Assembly: GCF_014237865.1 (NCBI RefSeq)
Contig: NZ_JACJUU010000002.1
Location: 62,001 to 126,000, forward strand
Reading direction: 5' to 3'
DNA length: 64,000 nucleotides
Source: Pusillimonas minor
GTDB taxonomy: Bacteria > Pseudomonadota > Gammaproteobacteria > Burkholderiales > Burkholderiaceae_B
In this document: in pieces, positions 19,281 through 29,380 of the stretch
Layout of the letters: every line of letters begins with the position of its first letter
How positions within the stretch are numbered: the first letter of the stretch is position 1
Program-made: the position numbers and the translations under genes
The notes under the pieces: generated by a model
The model's database searches: none
The model's input: only the letters and a program-made list of their open reading frames with translations
Told to the model about the DNA's origin: nothing

Positions 19281-20703
19281 CGCAACGCCGGAACTCAAGG
19301 TCTTCCGACAACGTCGGCCCGAACACCTCGGCCAACGCCAGCACGGTTTCGGTCAGCTCGTAAGGGTCGGCCGCCTCGCCGCCCAATGCCCGAACTTGCG
19401 CAACCAACGGCCCGGCAGCCTTGTCGTCTGACACCGCCTGCGATGCGCTGACTTGCATTAAATGGCGAAGCCAGGCGGCCACGACACGCGCGTGACGGTC
19501 GACGGAAAGCCCCTGGCGCAAGCGATCGGCAACCACCGGCAACACAGCGTATGGCATCACCTGGCTGACTTCGGCAACCAATTGCCGCGTTGACACCCGC
19601 AACGACGGATTGGCAAAACGCATCAACCATTGCTGCTGATAGTCTTCCCAGACAATACCGGTGTGCTTTTCGAGCGTGGCGCCTGCATCGGCCATCAGCC
19701 CGACCATAAACAAAGTGATTTCGGGCTTTTGCATGGCCTGATAAAGGGTTTGGCAACCCGCCAGGCTACCCAGCAAACCCAGCGTTAAATAGCCCGCGTC
19801 AAGCAAGCGGTAGCGTAGTTCTTCGTAGGGCCCGACATGCGGCGTCAGAATGGCGCCCGCATTTTCGAAGGGCGGGCGATCGTTGCAAAACCAGTCTTGA
19901 ATCACAAACAGGGCGTAAGGCTCGGTAATGACCGGCGCGGCGTCGTGCAGCCCCAGAATACCGGCGGTTCGTTCAAGGTCGGCCTCTTGGACTTGTGGCG
20001 TCATGCGATCTACCAAGGTGCATGGGCAAGCATATTGCTCCATGAACTGCCTTAACAAGCCAGGCACCCCCAGTTGCGGCTCGACCTGCTCGATGTAATG
20101 CGCCAGCACACGCTGCAACACCTTGCCGTTGGCCGGCATGTTGTCGCAACTTAACAAGGTAAACGGCTTCAGCCCCCGGGCCTGCCGCTGCGCAATGGCC
20201 CAGACCAGCACACCTATAGCCGATCGGGGCTGTTCAGGCGTGCGCAAGTCGGCATTGATTTCAGGCAAAGCCTGATCCAGACAGTCGCCGGCCGGATCGT
20301 AGCAATAGCCACGATGCGTAATCGTCAGCGAAACCACGGCCGTATCAGGGTGCAGCAACGCAGCAATAACCTGTTCGCCCTGCTGGACGAGGTTAAGCAC
20401 CGGCTTCAGGCTGCCAATAACACGGGCGCGCGTTTTACGACCGTCGTCAACCAGCAAGGTATACAAACCATCTTGCGGCGCCAGCGCCTGGTCAACCCCC
20501 GGGCTCTTCAGGCTAACCGCACACACGCCCCATTCGGCCTCACCCTGCTCGAGCAGGTCGTCGGCATAAACCGCCAAATGACTGCGAAAAAACGCCCCCG
20601 CCCCCAGATGCACCATCCGGGCGACTGCATCTGCGCGATCGTAGCCGGGTTGGACCACAGCAGAGGGCAACTCAACCAACGTTTTTTCGCTTAATCTGTT
20701 CAT
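19213..20703 (-). CDS. Mannitol dehydrogenase family oxidoreductase (fructuronate reductase-like)
   Basis: 496 residues, the usual length for long-chain polyol dehydrogenases. An N-terminal nucleotide-binding segment RMVHLGAGAFFRSHLAVY, the LSCDNMPANGKVL motif and the helical C-terminal domain with VGPYEELRYRLLDAGYLTLG match mannitol 2-dehydrogenase, fructuronate reductase (UxuB) and tagaturonate reductase. The exact sugar cannot be assigned; no sugar importer or kinase lies next to it. Confidence 0.85.
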   Translation of the reverse strand: MNRLSEKTLVELPSAVVQPGYDRADAVARMVHLGAGAFFRSHLAVYADDLLEQGEAEWGVCAVSLKSPGVDQALAPQDGLYTLLVDDGRKTRARVIGSLKPVLNLVQQGEQVIAALLHPDTAVVSLTITHRGYCYDPAGDCLDQALPEINADLRTPEQPRSAIGVLVWAIAQRQARGLKPFTLLSCDNMPANGKVLQRVLAHYIEQVEPQLGVPGLLRQFMEQYACPCTLVDRMTPQVQEADLERTAGILGLHDAAPVITEPYALFVIQDWFCNDRPPFENAGAILTPHVGPYEELRYRLLDAGYLTLGLLGSLAGCQTLYQAMQKPEITLFMVGLMADAGATLEKHTGIVWEDYQQQWLMRFANPSLRVSTRQLVAEVSQVMPYAVLPVVADRLRQGLSVDRHARVVAAWLRHLMQVSASQAVSDDKAAGPLVAQVRALGGEAADPYELTETVLALAEVFGPTLSEDLEFRRCVTTQLLDLLDQFPSATHLRTSG

Positions 20704-20891
20704 GACGATTTACCTGTGTAGAATTTGCCATTATTCAACGTGTGCATTACTTTTGGCAATTCAACACGAACACAGGGCAATCGCCACAAGCCGCCACGCC
20801 GAACCACAGCCAGAACCCGCCCGGATGCCCGGCCTTATAGCTGCTCCAACAGACGCTGGCCAACCGCCAGGGCCCCCACAAAATAAACGAT

Positions 20892-22574
20892 ATGTTTTCT
20901 TCGTTTCGCGCACAACTTATGCTTGCCCTGGGTGGCCTGGCGCTTATTGTCAGCGTCGGGCTGATCGTCTATGTTGATCAGGCCTCGTCCGAACAACTGG
21001 CCACGGCCAGCAAAAACCGTCTGGCCAGCGTGTCTGATGCCATTGCCCAAACACTGGCCACCAGCATCACCGAGCGCAAGCGCGCCATTGTTGTTCTCAG
21101 TCAGGCGCCTTCACTACTTGAAAAATCGCTTGACGACGACGCCATACAGGGGCTGCTGGAAGACCTGCAAGACGCCTACCCCGACTACGCCTGGGTAGGC
21201 GTGGCCGACGCCAAAGGTACCGTTCGCAGCGCTGCCAACGACATGCTCGAGGGCAAAAGCGTAGCCAACCGCCCCTGGTTCATCGAAGGCATCAAAGGCC
21301 CCCACCTTGGGGACCTGCACGAGGCCGTCTTACTGGCCCAGATGTTGCCCAATCACTCAAACGAACCTTTACGGTTTGTCGACTTTGCGGCCCCCATCAT
21401 CGACAACAACGGCAATACACTGGGCGTCTTGGCCACGCATGCTCAATGGAGCTGGGTCACCAGCCTGATAGAAAGCACGGTCAGCACCGGTTCGTTGTCC
21501 GATGGCATCGAAGTGTTCGTCATCAACTCGCAAAACGAAATCCTCTACCCGTACGCCAAAATCGGCAAGCTAACGGTGCCCGATCTGTCAGGCGCCGGCC
21601 AAACGCCTGTGGTCTGGGCCGATGGCGGGCTGTTTTTAACCAGCACCAGTGCCGTCTCCCCGAATACAAGCACACAATTAGGCTGGAAAGTCGTCGTTCG
21701 CCAGCCTGTCGAGCTGGCGCTGGCGCCAGTCGAACAGTTGCGCAAACGACTAGCCCTGTTCGGCTTGCTGGTCGTGGCTATTGCCATGTTGGTAGCCTAC
21801 ATTCTGGCGCGTCGAACCAGCCGGCCCATCGAACGCCTGCACCGCGTGGCCCGCGATGTTCTGGCGGGCGCCGAGGCCCCGCCAGAGCCCCGGCAATTCA
21901 AAGGCCCGTTCGAAATTCGCGAGCTTTATCGCGCGTTCCACGACATGACGCTTAACCTGCTGCAACGCAAAACACAACTGGAAGCGGTCAATGCGTCGCT
22001 GGAACAAACCATTAACGAACGTACGGCACAGCTGCGCGGCGCCAACGAACACCTTGAGCAACTGGCGCGACGGGACAGCCTGACCGGACTGCTTAACCGG
22101 CTGGCGGCCACAGAGCGACTTAAAGACGAGTTTTTGCGCTACAAGCGCAACAGCACACCTTACGCCGTGCTCATGCTGGATATCGACCACTTCAAACGCA
22201 TCAACGACACGTACGGCCACCATGCGGGCGACCGCGCACTGCAAGGCTGTGCGGCCGTATTGTCCGCCAACCTTCGCGAAAGCGATTTCATTGCGCGCTT
22301 TGGCGGCGAAGAGTTCATTGTGATTTTGCCGGACACCAGCCTGCTGAGCGCCCACGAAGTTGCGGTCAAGATATGCCTGGCGATCAGCCAGACGCCGCCC
22401 GCCGGTGTTGATGCCCTGACGATTAGTGTTGGGGTCGCCTGCGCACGCCCGGCCCACCTAGACAAAGACGATATGGCCATTGTGCACGATGCCGACCAGG
22501 CGCTTTACAGGGCAAAAGCCAACGGCCGTAACCGCGTTGAAACCTACACAGCAAACGACGCCCTGATTGACTAA
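20892..22574 (+). CDS. Membrane diguanylate cyclase with extracellular sensor and HAMP domain
   Basis: 560 residues. A transmembrane helix (about 8-28), a periplasmic dCACHE-like sensor, a second helix near 290-310, a HAMP segment (RRTSRPIERLHRVARDVLAG), a coiled linker and a C-terminal GGDEF domain. The active site reads GGEEF at 471-475, and an RxxD product-inhibition site (RESD, 462-465) is present, so this should be an active, feedback-controlled c-di-GMP synthase. It stands alone between genes on the opposite strand. Ligand unknown. Confidence 0.9.
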   Translation: MFSSFRAQLMLALGGLALIVSVGLIVYVDQASSEQLATASKNRLASVSDAIAQTLATSITERKRAIVVLSQAPSLLEKSLDDDAIQGLLEDLQDAYPDYAWVGVADAKGTVRSAANDMLEGKSVANRPWFIEGIKGPHLGDLHEAVLLAQMLPNHSNEPLRFVDFAAPIIDNNGNTLGVLATHAQWSWVTSLIESTVSTGSLSDGIEVFVINSQNEILYPYAKIGKLTVPDLSGAGQTPVVWADGGLFLTSTSAVSPNTSTQLGWKVVVRQPVELALAPVEQLRKRLALFGLLVVAIAMLVAYILARRTSRPIERLHRVARDVLAGAEAPPEPRQFKGPFEIRELYRAFHDMTLNLLQRKTQLEAVNASLEQTINERTAQLRGANEHLEQLARRDSLTGLLNRLAATERLKDEFLRYKRNSTPYAVLMLDIDHFKRINDTYGHHAGDRALQGCAAVLSANLRESDFIARFGGEEFIVILPDTSLLSAHEVAVKICLAISQTPPAGVDALTISVGVACARPAHLDKDDMAIVHDADQALYRAKANGRNRVETYTANDALID

Positions 22575-22610
22575 GCCCTACTGCGCAGTCGGTACCCTGA
22601 TTGCCTGATA

Positions 22611-23765
22611 TCAGCCCCGACGCCCTTGCGGCCGCTGGGCAACCCGAACATCCAGCATTAACGACTTGCCGCCCCGCACGACTTTAAACGAAGCACTTTT
22701 GCCGGGCGCAAGACGCGCCACCTTACCCAAAAAATCAAGGGTGTCGCGCACGCGCTCGTCGTTGATCGCCACCACAATGTCGCCCACCGTCAACCCCGAG
22801 CGAGCCCCCGGCCCCTGCCGTAAAACACCGGCAATAATGACGCCGTCGAGGTCGGGCAGGCCAAAAGCGCGGGCCAGGTCTGGCGTAATGTCTTGCGGTT
22901 CGACACCGATCCAGCCCCGGGTCACGTACCCCTGCCTGATAATCTGATTCTTTACATTCAGGGCAACGCCAGCCGGGATGGCAAATCCAATCCCCAGCGA
23001 CCCGCCGGTTTCAGAGTAAATAGCCGTATTAATACCCACCAGCCGCCCCGACGTATCGATAAGCGCACCGCCCGAATTGCCCGGGTTGATCGCCGCGTCG
23101 GTCTGGATGAAGTTTTCGTACATATTGATGCCAAGGCGGTTGCGCCCCAGCGCCGAGACAATACCCAGGGTGGTGGTTTGCCCTACACCAAAGGGGTTAC
23201 CAATGGCCAGCACCACATCGCCAACGGCCAAACGCTGCTGGTCGTCAACACCAATGGCCGGCACGTCTTTCAGGTCGGTCTTGAGCACCGCCAGATCGGT
23301 TTCCGGGTCTGCGCCAATAAGACGCGCCTTGGCCTGCCGCCCGTCATTCAGGGCAATCTCAATTTCATCGGCCGCTTCAACAACATGGTAGTTGGTCAGG
23401 ATATAACCCGCGCTGTCAACAACCACGCCCGACCCGAGCGCGGTTGTTTTGCGGCTGCGCGAGAACCCCGGCAACTGATTGAACAGGCGCGCCAGATCGG
23501 GGTCGTTTAATAAGGGCAAGATGGGTTCGACGACCTGCTTGGTCGTATAGATATTGACGACCGCCGGCGCTGCGCTGGCCACCGCCGCCGAATACGACGC
23601 CCCGCCCTGGGCGGCACTGAGGCCCGACGGGGCAACAACGGCAGCCGGCGATTGCCCCGGCGCGGGCCGCAAAGGCAGCCAGTCGGGACGCAATGTGCTG
23701 ACGATGAATAAAATACCCAGACAAACCGTCACGGTTTGCGCAAACAACAACCAAAGTCGACGCAT
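22611..23765 (-). CDS. DegS/HtrA-like periplasmic serine protease, membrane-anchored
   Basis: 384 residues from ATG 23765. One N-terminal membrane helix (about 3-23), a trypsin-like domain with catalytic His127 (TNYHVVEA), Asp157 (ETDLAV) and Ser231 (NPGNSGGAL), then a single PDZ domain. One PDZ domain and an anchor resemble DegS, the site-1 protease of the sigma-E envelope stress pathway, more than soluble DegP. No anti-sigma gene is next to it, so the role in sigma-E control is an inference. Confidence 0.88.
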   Translation of the reverse strand: MRRLWLLFAQTVTVCLGILFIVSTLRPDWLPLRPAPGQSPAAVVAPSGLSAAQGGASYSAAVASAAPAVVNIYTTKQVVEPILPLLNDPDLARLFNQLPGFSRSRKTTALGSGVVVDSAGYILTNYHVVEAADEIEIALNDGRQAKARLIGADPETDLAVLKTDLKDVPAIGVDDQQRLAVGDVVLAIGNPFGVGQTTTLGIVSALGRNRLGINMYENFIQTDAAINPGNSGGALIDTSGRLVGINTAIYSETGGSLGIGFAIPAGVALNVKNQIIRQGYVTRGWIGVEPQDITPDLARAFGLPDLDGVIIAGVLRQGPGARSGLTVGDIVVAINDERVRDTLDFLGKVARLAPGKSASFKVVRGGKSLMLDVRVAQRPQGRRG

Positions 23766-23779
23766 AGGAATACGCACAG

Positions 23780-24556
23780 ATGAAAACAGTAGCGACAAAA
23801 GATCTGGCTGCCTGGCTGGACACCGCCCTGCAGGTTTCACAGTTTCGGGACTACTGCCCCAACGGCCTGCAAGTTGAAGGCAAAGACCAGATTGCGCATA
23901 TTATCGCCGGAGTTACCGCTTCGGAGGCACTGCTACAAACCGCGATCGACCGAAAGGCCGATGCCGTCATGGTGCACCATGGTTGGTTCTGGAAAAATGA
24001 AGACCCCCGGGTAAAAGGCCCCAAGCGCCGCCGCCTGCAACTGGCCCTGCAACACGACCTGAATGTTTTTGGCTTTCATTTGCCGCTAGACGCCCACCCC
24101 GAATGGGGCAACAACGCGCAGCTGGGCCAAAAGCTGGGGCTGACGCCGTTACGCGACGAAAACGGCAAGCCGCGCACCTGTGGCCCAGACAGCCTGGTGT
24201 GGCTGGGCACGTGCGCGCCAAACCACACTTTGCAAAACCTGGCTGACGACATCGAAACCGCGCTGGGCCGCACCCCACTAGTTATTGGCGACCCCGGGCA
24301 ACGCCCCGGCACCATTGCCTGGTGCACAGGCGGCGCACAAAACTTTGTAGAAGCGGCCATTGAGGCGGGCGCACAAGCCTATATTACCGGCGAGGCGTCG
24401 GAGCAAAACTACCACCTGGCCCGCGAAACAGGCGTTGCGTTTATTGCCGCCGGCCACCACGCCACCGAACGCTACGGCATACAGGCCTTGGGTCAGGCCG
24501 TCGCAAAACAGTTTGGCATCCGGGTCGATTTTGTCGACCTGGACAACCCGATTTAG
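23780..24556 (+). CDS. Nif3-like dinuclear metal center protein (YbgI family)
   Basis: 258 residues, toroidal hexamer family with a dinuclear metal site. VMVHHGWFWK supplies the paired His ligands and the C-terminal AAGHHATERYG the others. LPLDAHPEWGNNAQLG is also characteristic. The biological role is unsettled (GTP cyclohydrolase I type 2-like in some annotations). It is divergent from the protease gene with only 14 bases between the two starts. Confidence 0.92.
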   Translation: MKTVATKDLAAWLDTALQVSQFRDYCPNGLQVEGKDQIAHIIAGVTASEALLQTAIDRKADAVMVHHGWFWKNEDPRVKGPKRRRLQLALQHDLNVFGFHLPLDAHPEWGNNAQLGQKLGLTPLRDENGKPRTCGPDSLVWLGTCAPNHTLQNLADDIETALGRTPLVIGDPGQRPGTIAWCTGGAQNFVEAAIEAGAQAYITGEASEQNYHLARETGVAFIAAGHHATERYGIQALGQAVAKQFGIRVDFVDLDNPI

Positions 24557-24634
24557 CAACACGGCCAGGCGCCAGGCCAACCTTTTAACCCGGCACCTGG
24601 GCGGCCCCGGCCCAACAAGGTCGGGGCCGGGCCG

Positions 24635-25093
24635 TTACTTCTTAAGTAAATCGCGGATTTCGCGCAACAAAGCCACGTCTTCGGGCGTAGGTGCCGGCGC
24701 CGCGGGTGCTTGTTCTTTCTGCTTTTCAAGGCGCGTGCGGGCCGAGTTAACCGCCTTGACCATCAGAAAGACCACAAAAGCCAACAGAATGAAATTGATA
24801 AGGATGGTGATGAAATTACCCCAGGCAAACACGTTGGCGCCTGCCTTGACCAGCTCGTCGTAGGTTTGAGGGCCGGTATACCCCTCGGGCGCCTTCAACA
24901 CCCAGAACAAATTGCGGAAATCGACCTGCCCGCCCAAAATAAAGCTGATGACCGGCATGATCACGTCTTTGACCAGCGAATCGATGATCTTGCCAAAAGC
25001 CGCCCCGATAATCACCCCCACGGCCAGGTCGATCATGTTCCCCCGCACTGCAAATGCCTGAAATTCGGCAATGAAGCCCTTACCTTTGCTCAT
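24635..25093 (-). CDS. mscL: Large-conductance mechanosensitive channel
   Basis: Emergency osmotic release valve of the inner membrane. 152 residues from ATG 25093: [36 protein letters not shown] (first membrane helix), a periplasmic loop, and a second helix around [20 protein letters not shown]. The C-terminal [15 protein letters not shown]-like helix (here [13 protein letters not shown]) is conserved. Faces petA across a promoter region. Confidence 0.96.
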   Translation of the reverse strand: MSKGKGFIAEFQAFAVRGNMIDLAVGVIIGAAFGKIIDSLVKDVIMPVISFILGGQVDFRNLFWVLKAPEGYTGPQTYDELVKAGANVFAWGNFITILINFILLAFVVFLMVKAVNSARTRLEKQKEQAPAAPAPTPEDVALLREIRDLLKK

Positions 25094-25111
25094 GTTTTTA
25101 TCTCCCGTGAA

Positions 25112-25140
25112 TTCACCCAACGTCGGGCTAACGCTATAAT
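25112..25140 (+). promoter_or_regulatory. Probable sigma-70 promoter for petABC
   Basis: TTCACC (25112-25117), a 17-base spacer and a perfect TATAAT (25135-25140) point toward petA, 80 bases upstream of its ATG. Confidence 0.6.
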
Positions 25141-25219
25141 ACGCGGTTGGTAGAATATTCAATACGGTAAAAACGTTGAATGCAATGCCCTTTAAGGGGC
25201 ATGAATTAAGGATACAAGA

Positions 25220-25864
25220 ATGAGTCAGGATAAGTCACAGCACGACGCTGGTGCGGTTGATCTGAACAACCTCCCACCCGATCCGTCGCGCCGTCTTTGG
25301 GTTACCACCGCCTGTGCCGTTGGGGGTGTCGCCGGGGTAGCCACCGCAGTTCCGTTCGTCGGCAGCTTTGCTCCGTCAGAAAAGGCAAAAGCCGCTGGCG
25401 CTCCTGTCGAACTCGACGTTGCCTCGATCCCGCCCGGCGAAATGCGCACCGTCGAATGGCGCGGCAAGCCGGTTTGGGTGTTGCACCGCACGCCCGCACA
25501 GCTCGAAACCCTCAAAGGGCTCGACGGCGAACTGGCCGACCCCAACTCCGACCGCCCTGGCTACACGCCGGCATACGCCAAAAACGAATACCGCTCACGC
25601 AAGCCCGAGTACCTCGTTGCGGTAGGTATTTGCACCCACCTGGGCTGCTCGCCCACGCCCGAACTGGCCGCCGGCCCTGGGCCCGGCCTCCCCGCCGACT
25701 GGGAAGGCGGTTTCTTCTGCCCTTGCCATGGCTCTGCCTTCGACCTCGCCGGTCGGGTTTACAAAAACAAACCCGCACCCGACAACCTCGAAGTGCCGCC
25801 CTATCAGTTTTCGGCCGACGGATCCCGAGTCATCATCGGTGTCGACGACGAGAACCAGGCGTAA
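25220..25864 (+). CDS. petA: Ubiquinol-cytochrome c reductase iron-sulfur (Rieske) subunit
   Basis: Electron carrier of the cytochrome bc1 complex. 214 residues with a twin-arginine N-terminus ([14 protein letters not shown]) that also forms the membrane anchor. The [2Fe-2S] ligands lie in CTHLGCSP and CPCHGSAFD. First gene of petABC; ribosome site AAGGA precedes ATG 25220. Confidence 0.97.
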   Translation: MSQDKSQHDAGAVDLNNLPPDPSRRLWVTTACAVGGVAGVATAVPFVGSFAPSEKAKAAGAPVELDVASIPPGEMRTVEWRGKPVWVLHRTPAQLETLKGLDGELADPNSDRPGYTPAYAKNEYRSRKPEYLVAVGICTHLGCSPTPELAAGPGPGLPADWEGGFFCPCHGSAFDLAGRVYKNKPAPDNLEVPPYQFSADGSRVIIGVDDENQA

Positions 25865-25916
25865 GCCATTCAAACTTAATTCATATAGACGCCACAGATA
25901 GAAAGGAACCGTTTCC

Positions 25917-27305
25917 ATGGCTGGTGACAAAACCGTCGAAACGACAGGCCTCTTAGGATGGATCGACAAGCGCTTCCCGCTGACTCGATTGTTCAAAGAG
26001 CACATGTCGGAATACTACGCTCCCAAAAACTTCAACTTCTGGTACTTCTTTGGTTCGCTGGCACTGCTCGTGCTGGTCATCCAGATTGTCACGGGTATCT
26101 TCCTGGTCATGAACTACAAACCCGACGGGAACCTCGCGTTCAATTCCGTCGAGTACATCATGCGCGAAGTACCCTGGGGTTGGCTGATCCGCTACATGCA
26201 CTCCACCGGTGCGTCCATGTTCTTCGTGGTCGTCTACCTGCACATGCTGCGCGGCTTGTTCTACGGCTCGTATCGCAAACCTCGCGAACTGGTCTGGATC
26301 TTCGGCATGGCTATTTTCCTCTGTCTTATGGGCGAAGCCTTCATGGGCTACTTGCTGCCCTGGGGTCAAATGTCCTACTGGGGTGCACAGGTTATCGTCA
26401 ACCTGTTCTCGGCCATTCCTTTCATCGGCCCCGAGCTCTCCCTCTGGATCCGTGGTGACTACGTTGTTTCCGACGCCACCCTGAACCGCTTCTTTGCCTT
26501 CCACGTCATCGCCATTCCGCTGGTGCTTATCGGCCTGGTGGTTGCACACATCATTGCACTGCACGAAGTGGGCTCCAACAACCCCGACGGCGTCGACATC
26601 AAAGAAGGCCCGAAAGACAGCAAGGGCCGTCCGGTCGATGGCATTCCGTTCCACCCCTACTACTCGGTGCACGACATCATGGGTGTGGCCGGTTTCCTTA
26701 TTGTGTTTGCCGCCATTGTGTTCTTTGCCCCTGAAATGGGCGGGTACTTCCTCGAGTACAACAACTTCATTCCGGCCGACCCACTGAAGACCCCTGCACA
26801 CATTGCGCCGGTCTGGTACTTCACGCCGTTCTACTCCATGCTTCGCGCCATCACCGATGACTTCACATGGGTTCTGGCTGCCGCTTCTGTGCTGGGCGCC
26901 ATTGCCCTGTTCATCAAGGGCAACCTGCGCGGCCTGTGGCGCATCATCGTCCCGGTCATCCTCATTGTCGTCGCTGTTCTGCTTCGCACCATCGACGCCA
27001 AGTTCTGGGGTGTTGTGGCCATGGGCGGTTCGGTCGTCATCCTGTTCTTCCTGCCATGGCTCGACCACTCGCCGGTACGCTCCATCCGCTACCGTCCTAC
27101 ATGGCACAAGTACCTGTACGGCATTTTCATTGTCACCTTCCTGGTGTTGGGCTACTTGGGCACGCAGCCGCCCAGCCCGGTATTCAACCTCATGAGCCAG
27201 ATCGGCACGCTGATCTACCTGGGCTTCTTCCTGCTGATGCCTGTCTGGAGCCGTATCGGCACCTTCAAGCCAGTCCCAGACCGCATCACGTTCAACGCTC
27301 ACTAG
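25917..27305 (+). CDS. petB: Ubiquinol-cytochrome c reductase cytochrome b subunit
   Basis: 462-residue integral membrane protein that holds the two b hemes and both quinone sites. Diagnostic segments are RYMHSTGASMFFVVVYLHM (heme His), GYLLPWGQMSYWGA, the second heme-pair region FFAFHVIAIPLVLIGLVVAH and the Qo-site motif near the C-terminal half (PEWY-equivalent reads PVWYFTPFYSML). It follows petA by about 50 bases. Confidence 0.98.
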   Translation: MAGDKTVETTGLLGWIDKRFPLTRLFKEHMSEYYAPKNFNFWYFFGSLALLVLVIQIVTGIFLVMNYKPDGNLAFNSVEYIMREVPWGWLIRYMHSTGASMFFVVVYLHMLRGLFYGSYRKPRELVWIFGMAIFLCLMGEAFMGYLLPWGQMSYWGAQVIVNLFSAIPFIGPELSLWIRGDYVVSDATLNRFFAFHVIAIPLVLIGLVVAHIIALHEVGSNNPDGVDIKEGPKDSKGRPVDGIPFHPYYSVHDIMGVAGFLIVFAAIVFFAPEMGGYFLEYNNFIPADPLKTPAHIAPVWYFTPFYSMLRAITDDFTWVLAAASVLGAIALFIKGNLRGLWRIIVPVILIVVAVLLRTIDAKFWGVVAMGGSVVILFFLPWLDHSPVRSIRYRPTWHKYLYGIFIVTFLVLGYLGTQPPSPVFNLMSQIGTLIYLGFFLLMPVWSRIGTFKPVPDRITFNAH

Positions 27306-27326
27306 GCCTTACGACACGGAAAGATT

Positions 27327-28172
27327 ATGATTAAAAAGCTGCTTGGTGCTCTGGCGCTTTCTCTGACTTGCTCGGTCGCTTTCGCGGCGGCCAGCAACTA
27401 CGAGCTCGACACCGCACCCGACCGAATCAACAACATGGCATCGCTGCAAAACGGCGCCAAACTGTTCGTCAATTACTGCCTGAACTGCCATAGCGCGTCG
27501 TCCATGCGGTACAACCGTCTTACCGACATCGGCCTGACCGAAGAAGAAATCAAAAAGAATCTCCTCTTCACGTCAGACAAGGTCGGCGACCTGATGAACA
27601 TCGCCATGCGACGCGCCGATGGCGCCGCATGGTTTGGCACCGCGCCACCCGACCTGTCCGTCATTGCACGCGCCAAGTCAACCAACCTGGGTCCTTCAGG
27701 TGTCGACTATGTCTACACCTTCCTGCGCACGTTCTACCGCGACACATCCAAACTGTCGGGCTGGAACAATGCCGTATTCCCCAGCGTGGCCATGCCTAAC
27801 GTCCTCTGGCAATTGCAAGGCCCGGTAACGTACACCAACACACTCACTCACCCCGTCGACAAAGACGGCAAGGTTCAGTGGGAACGTGTCGTCACCACAT
27901 ACGACGCCCAAGGTTTCTCCGAATCGAAAACCGAAGCAGTACAGAACTACCGCGGTTCCGAAAAAACAGAAGCCCGGTTCCAGTACACCAGCAATGCCCA
28001 GCAAACCCAGTTCGACAACAACGTTGCCGACCTGGCCAACTTCCTGGGCTGGATGGCTGAACCCGACCAACTGCTTCGCAAGAAGATCGGTGTGTGGGTC
28101 CTGCTGTTCCTGGGGCTCTTCCTGGTCGTCGCTTGGCGCCTGAATGCCGCCTACTGGAAGCACGTCAAATAA
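27327..28172 (+). CDS. petC: Cytochrome c1
   Basis: 281 residues: signal peptide ending near AFAAA, single c-type heme site CLNCH (in NYCLNCHSAS), the axial Met expected in the VAMPNVLW region, and a C-terminal membrane helix (VWVLLFLGLFLVVAWRL). Third subunit of bc1 and last gene of the pet operon. Confidence 0.97.
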   Translation: MIKKLLGALALSLTCSVAFAAASNYELDTAPDRINNMASLQNGAKLFVNYCLNCHSASSMRYNRLTDIGLTEEEIKKNLLFTSDKVGDLMNIAMRRADGAAWFGTAPPDLSVIARAKSTNLGPSGVDYVYTFLRTFYRDTSKLSGWNNAVFPSVAMPNVLWQLQGPVTYTNTLTHPVDKDGKVQWERVVTTYDAQGFSESKTEAVQNYRGSEKTEARFQYTSNAQQTQFDNNVADLANFLGWMAEPDQLLRKKIGVWVLLFLGLFLVVAWRLNAAYWKHVK

Positions 28173-28194
28173 GCGCCAGCTTTATCGCATTCAA

Positions 28195-28260
28195 GGTAAC
28201 GGCACCTGGCCGTTACCCTCCCGGAAAATAGGCGTAAAAGTTCTTACGCCTATTTCCCTT
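28195..28260 (+). terminator. Two hairpins between petC and sspA
   Basis: GGTAACGG / CCGTTACC (8-bp arms, 7-nt loop, 28195-28217) is followed by a 12-bp perfect stem AAATAGGCGTAA / TTACGCCTATTT (28226-28255) and a C/T-rich stretch CCCTTTT. The second is terminator-like; the T run is weak, so partial read-through into sspA is possible. Confidence 0.55.
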
Positions 28261-28312
28261 TTCTGAGCAACGTTTTCTCTCGCTCCCGTTTTCTTTCAGA
28301 GGATCCCTCGCC

Positions 28313-28921
28313 ATGATGGTGCTCTACTCCGGAACTACCTGCCCTTTTTCCCAACGCTGCCGCTTTGTGCTCTTCGAAAAAGGGATGGACTTCGAAATCC
28401 GTGACATCGACCTGTACAACAAGCCTGAAGACATTTCAGTCATGAACCCGTACGGTCAGGTACCCATTCTGGTCGAACGCGACCTGGTTCTGTACGAATC
28501 CAACATCATCAACGAATACATCGACGAACGCTTCCCGCACCCGCAGCTTATGCCTGCCGACCCGGTCATGCGCGCCCGTACCCGTCTGTTCCTGTTCAAC
28601 TTCGAGAAAGAACTTTTCATCCACGTTTCCGCCCTCGAGAACCGCGCAGAAACCGACGAGAAAGTGCTCGAAAACGCACGCCAGAACATTCGCGAACGCC
28701 TGTCGCAACTGGCCCCCCTGCTGATCAAGAACAAGTTCATGCTGGGCGAAGAATTCTCGATGCTCGACGTCGCCGTTGCACCTTTGTTGTGGCGCCTCGA
28801 CCACTACGGCATTGAGCTGCCCAAAAACGCAGCGCCCATCCAGAAGTACGCCGAGCGCATTTTCTCGCGCCCGGCCTACATCGAAGCGCTCACGCCGTCT
28901 GAAAAAGTCATGCGACGCTAA
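28313..28921 (+). CDS. sspA: Stringent starvation protein A (glutathione S-transferase fold)
   Basis: 202 residues. Thioredoxin-like N-terminal domain (VLYSGTTCPFSQRCRFVLFEKG, here residues 3-24) and a GST-C helical domain. NPYGQVPILVERDLVLYESN is typical of SspA, the RNA polymerase-associated regulator, and lacks nothing obvious. An immediately downstream sspB supports the name. Start could be either of two adjacent ATG codons (28313 or 28316). Confidence 0.92.
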   Translation: MMVLYSGTTCPFSQRCRFVLFEKGMDFEIRDIDLYNKPEDISVMNPYGQVPILVERDLVLYESNIINEYIDERFPHPQLMPADPVMRARTRLFLFNFEKELFIHVSALENRAETDEKVLENARQNIRERLSQLAPLLIKNKFMLGEEFSMLDVAVAPLLWRLDHYGIELPKNAAPIQKYAERIFSRPAYIEALTPSEKVMRR

Positions 28922-28926
28922 TCGTT

Positions 28927-29370
28927 ATGTCAGAGACCCCGACCAAGCCTTACCTTATTCGCGCGCTTCACGAATGGTGTACCGATAACGGCTACACCCC
29001 GCATATTGTCGTGACGGTAGATCAAAATACGATGGTTCCCCGGGCCCACATCCACGACGGGCAAATTACCCTTAATGTGGCCTGGCTGGCTACCAACGGG
29101 CTGGTCCTGGGTAATGACTACATCGAATTCCAGGCGCGGTTTGGCGGCGTCAGCGAAGACATCTTCGTACCGGTGGCTGCCGTTTCGGCCATTTACGCCC
29201 GCGAAACCGGGGCGGGCATGGGTTTCGAGGTCGAGCCCTCGCTGCCCTACCCCGGTGGCGAGTACGCCGCACCTGCCGCGGCCGACCCATCACCGGCGCA
29301 GCTGGCCACCGCCGAAGACCCGCCCCCCGACGACGACCCCAAGCGCCCCCATCTAAAAATTGTCAAATAA
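28927..29370 (+). CDS. sspB: ClpXP protease specificity-enhancing factor
   Basis: Adaptor that delivers ssrA-tagged proteins to ClpXP. 147 residues: folded N-terminal domain (TKPYLIRALHEWCTDNGYTP, VAWLATNGLVLGNDYIEFQARFGG), a disordered acidic Pro/Ala linker, and the C-terminal ClpX-binding tail RPHLKIVK. Five bases after sspA. Confidence 0.95.
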   Translation: MSETPTKPYLIRALHEWCTDNGYTPHIVVTVDQNTMVPRAHIHDGQITLNVAWLATNGLVLGNDYIEFQARFGGVSEDIFVPVAAVSAIYARETGAGMGFEVEPSLPYPGGEYAAPAAADPSPAQLATAEDPPPDDDPKRPHLKIVK

Positions 29371-29380
29371 CGGAGACCCC

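Noticed and set aside
25953-27302. A 449-codon open frame antisense to the cytochrome b gene
   Set aside because: It mirrors petB exactly, is rich in His/Asp/Glu runs from reversed codons and has no ribosome site or family match.
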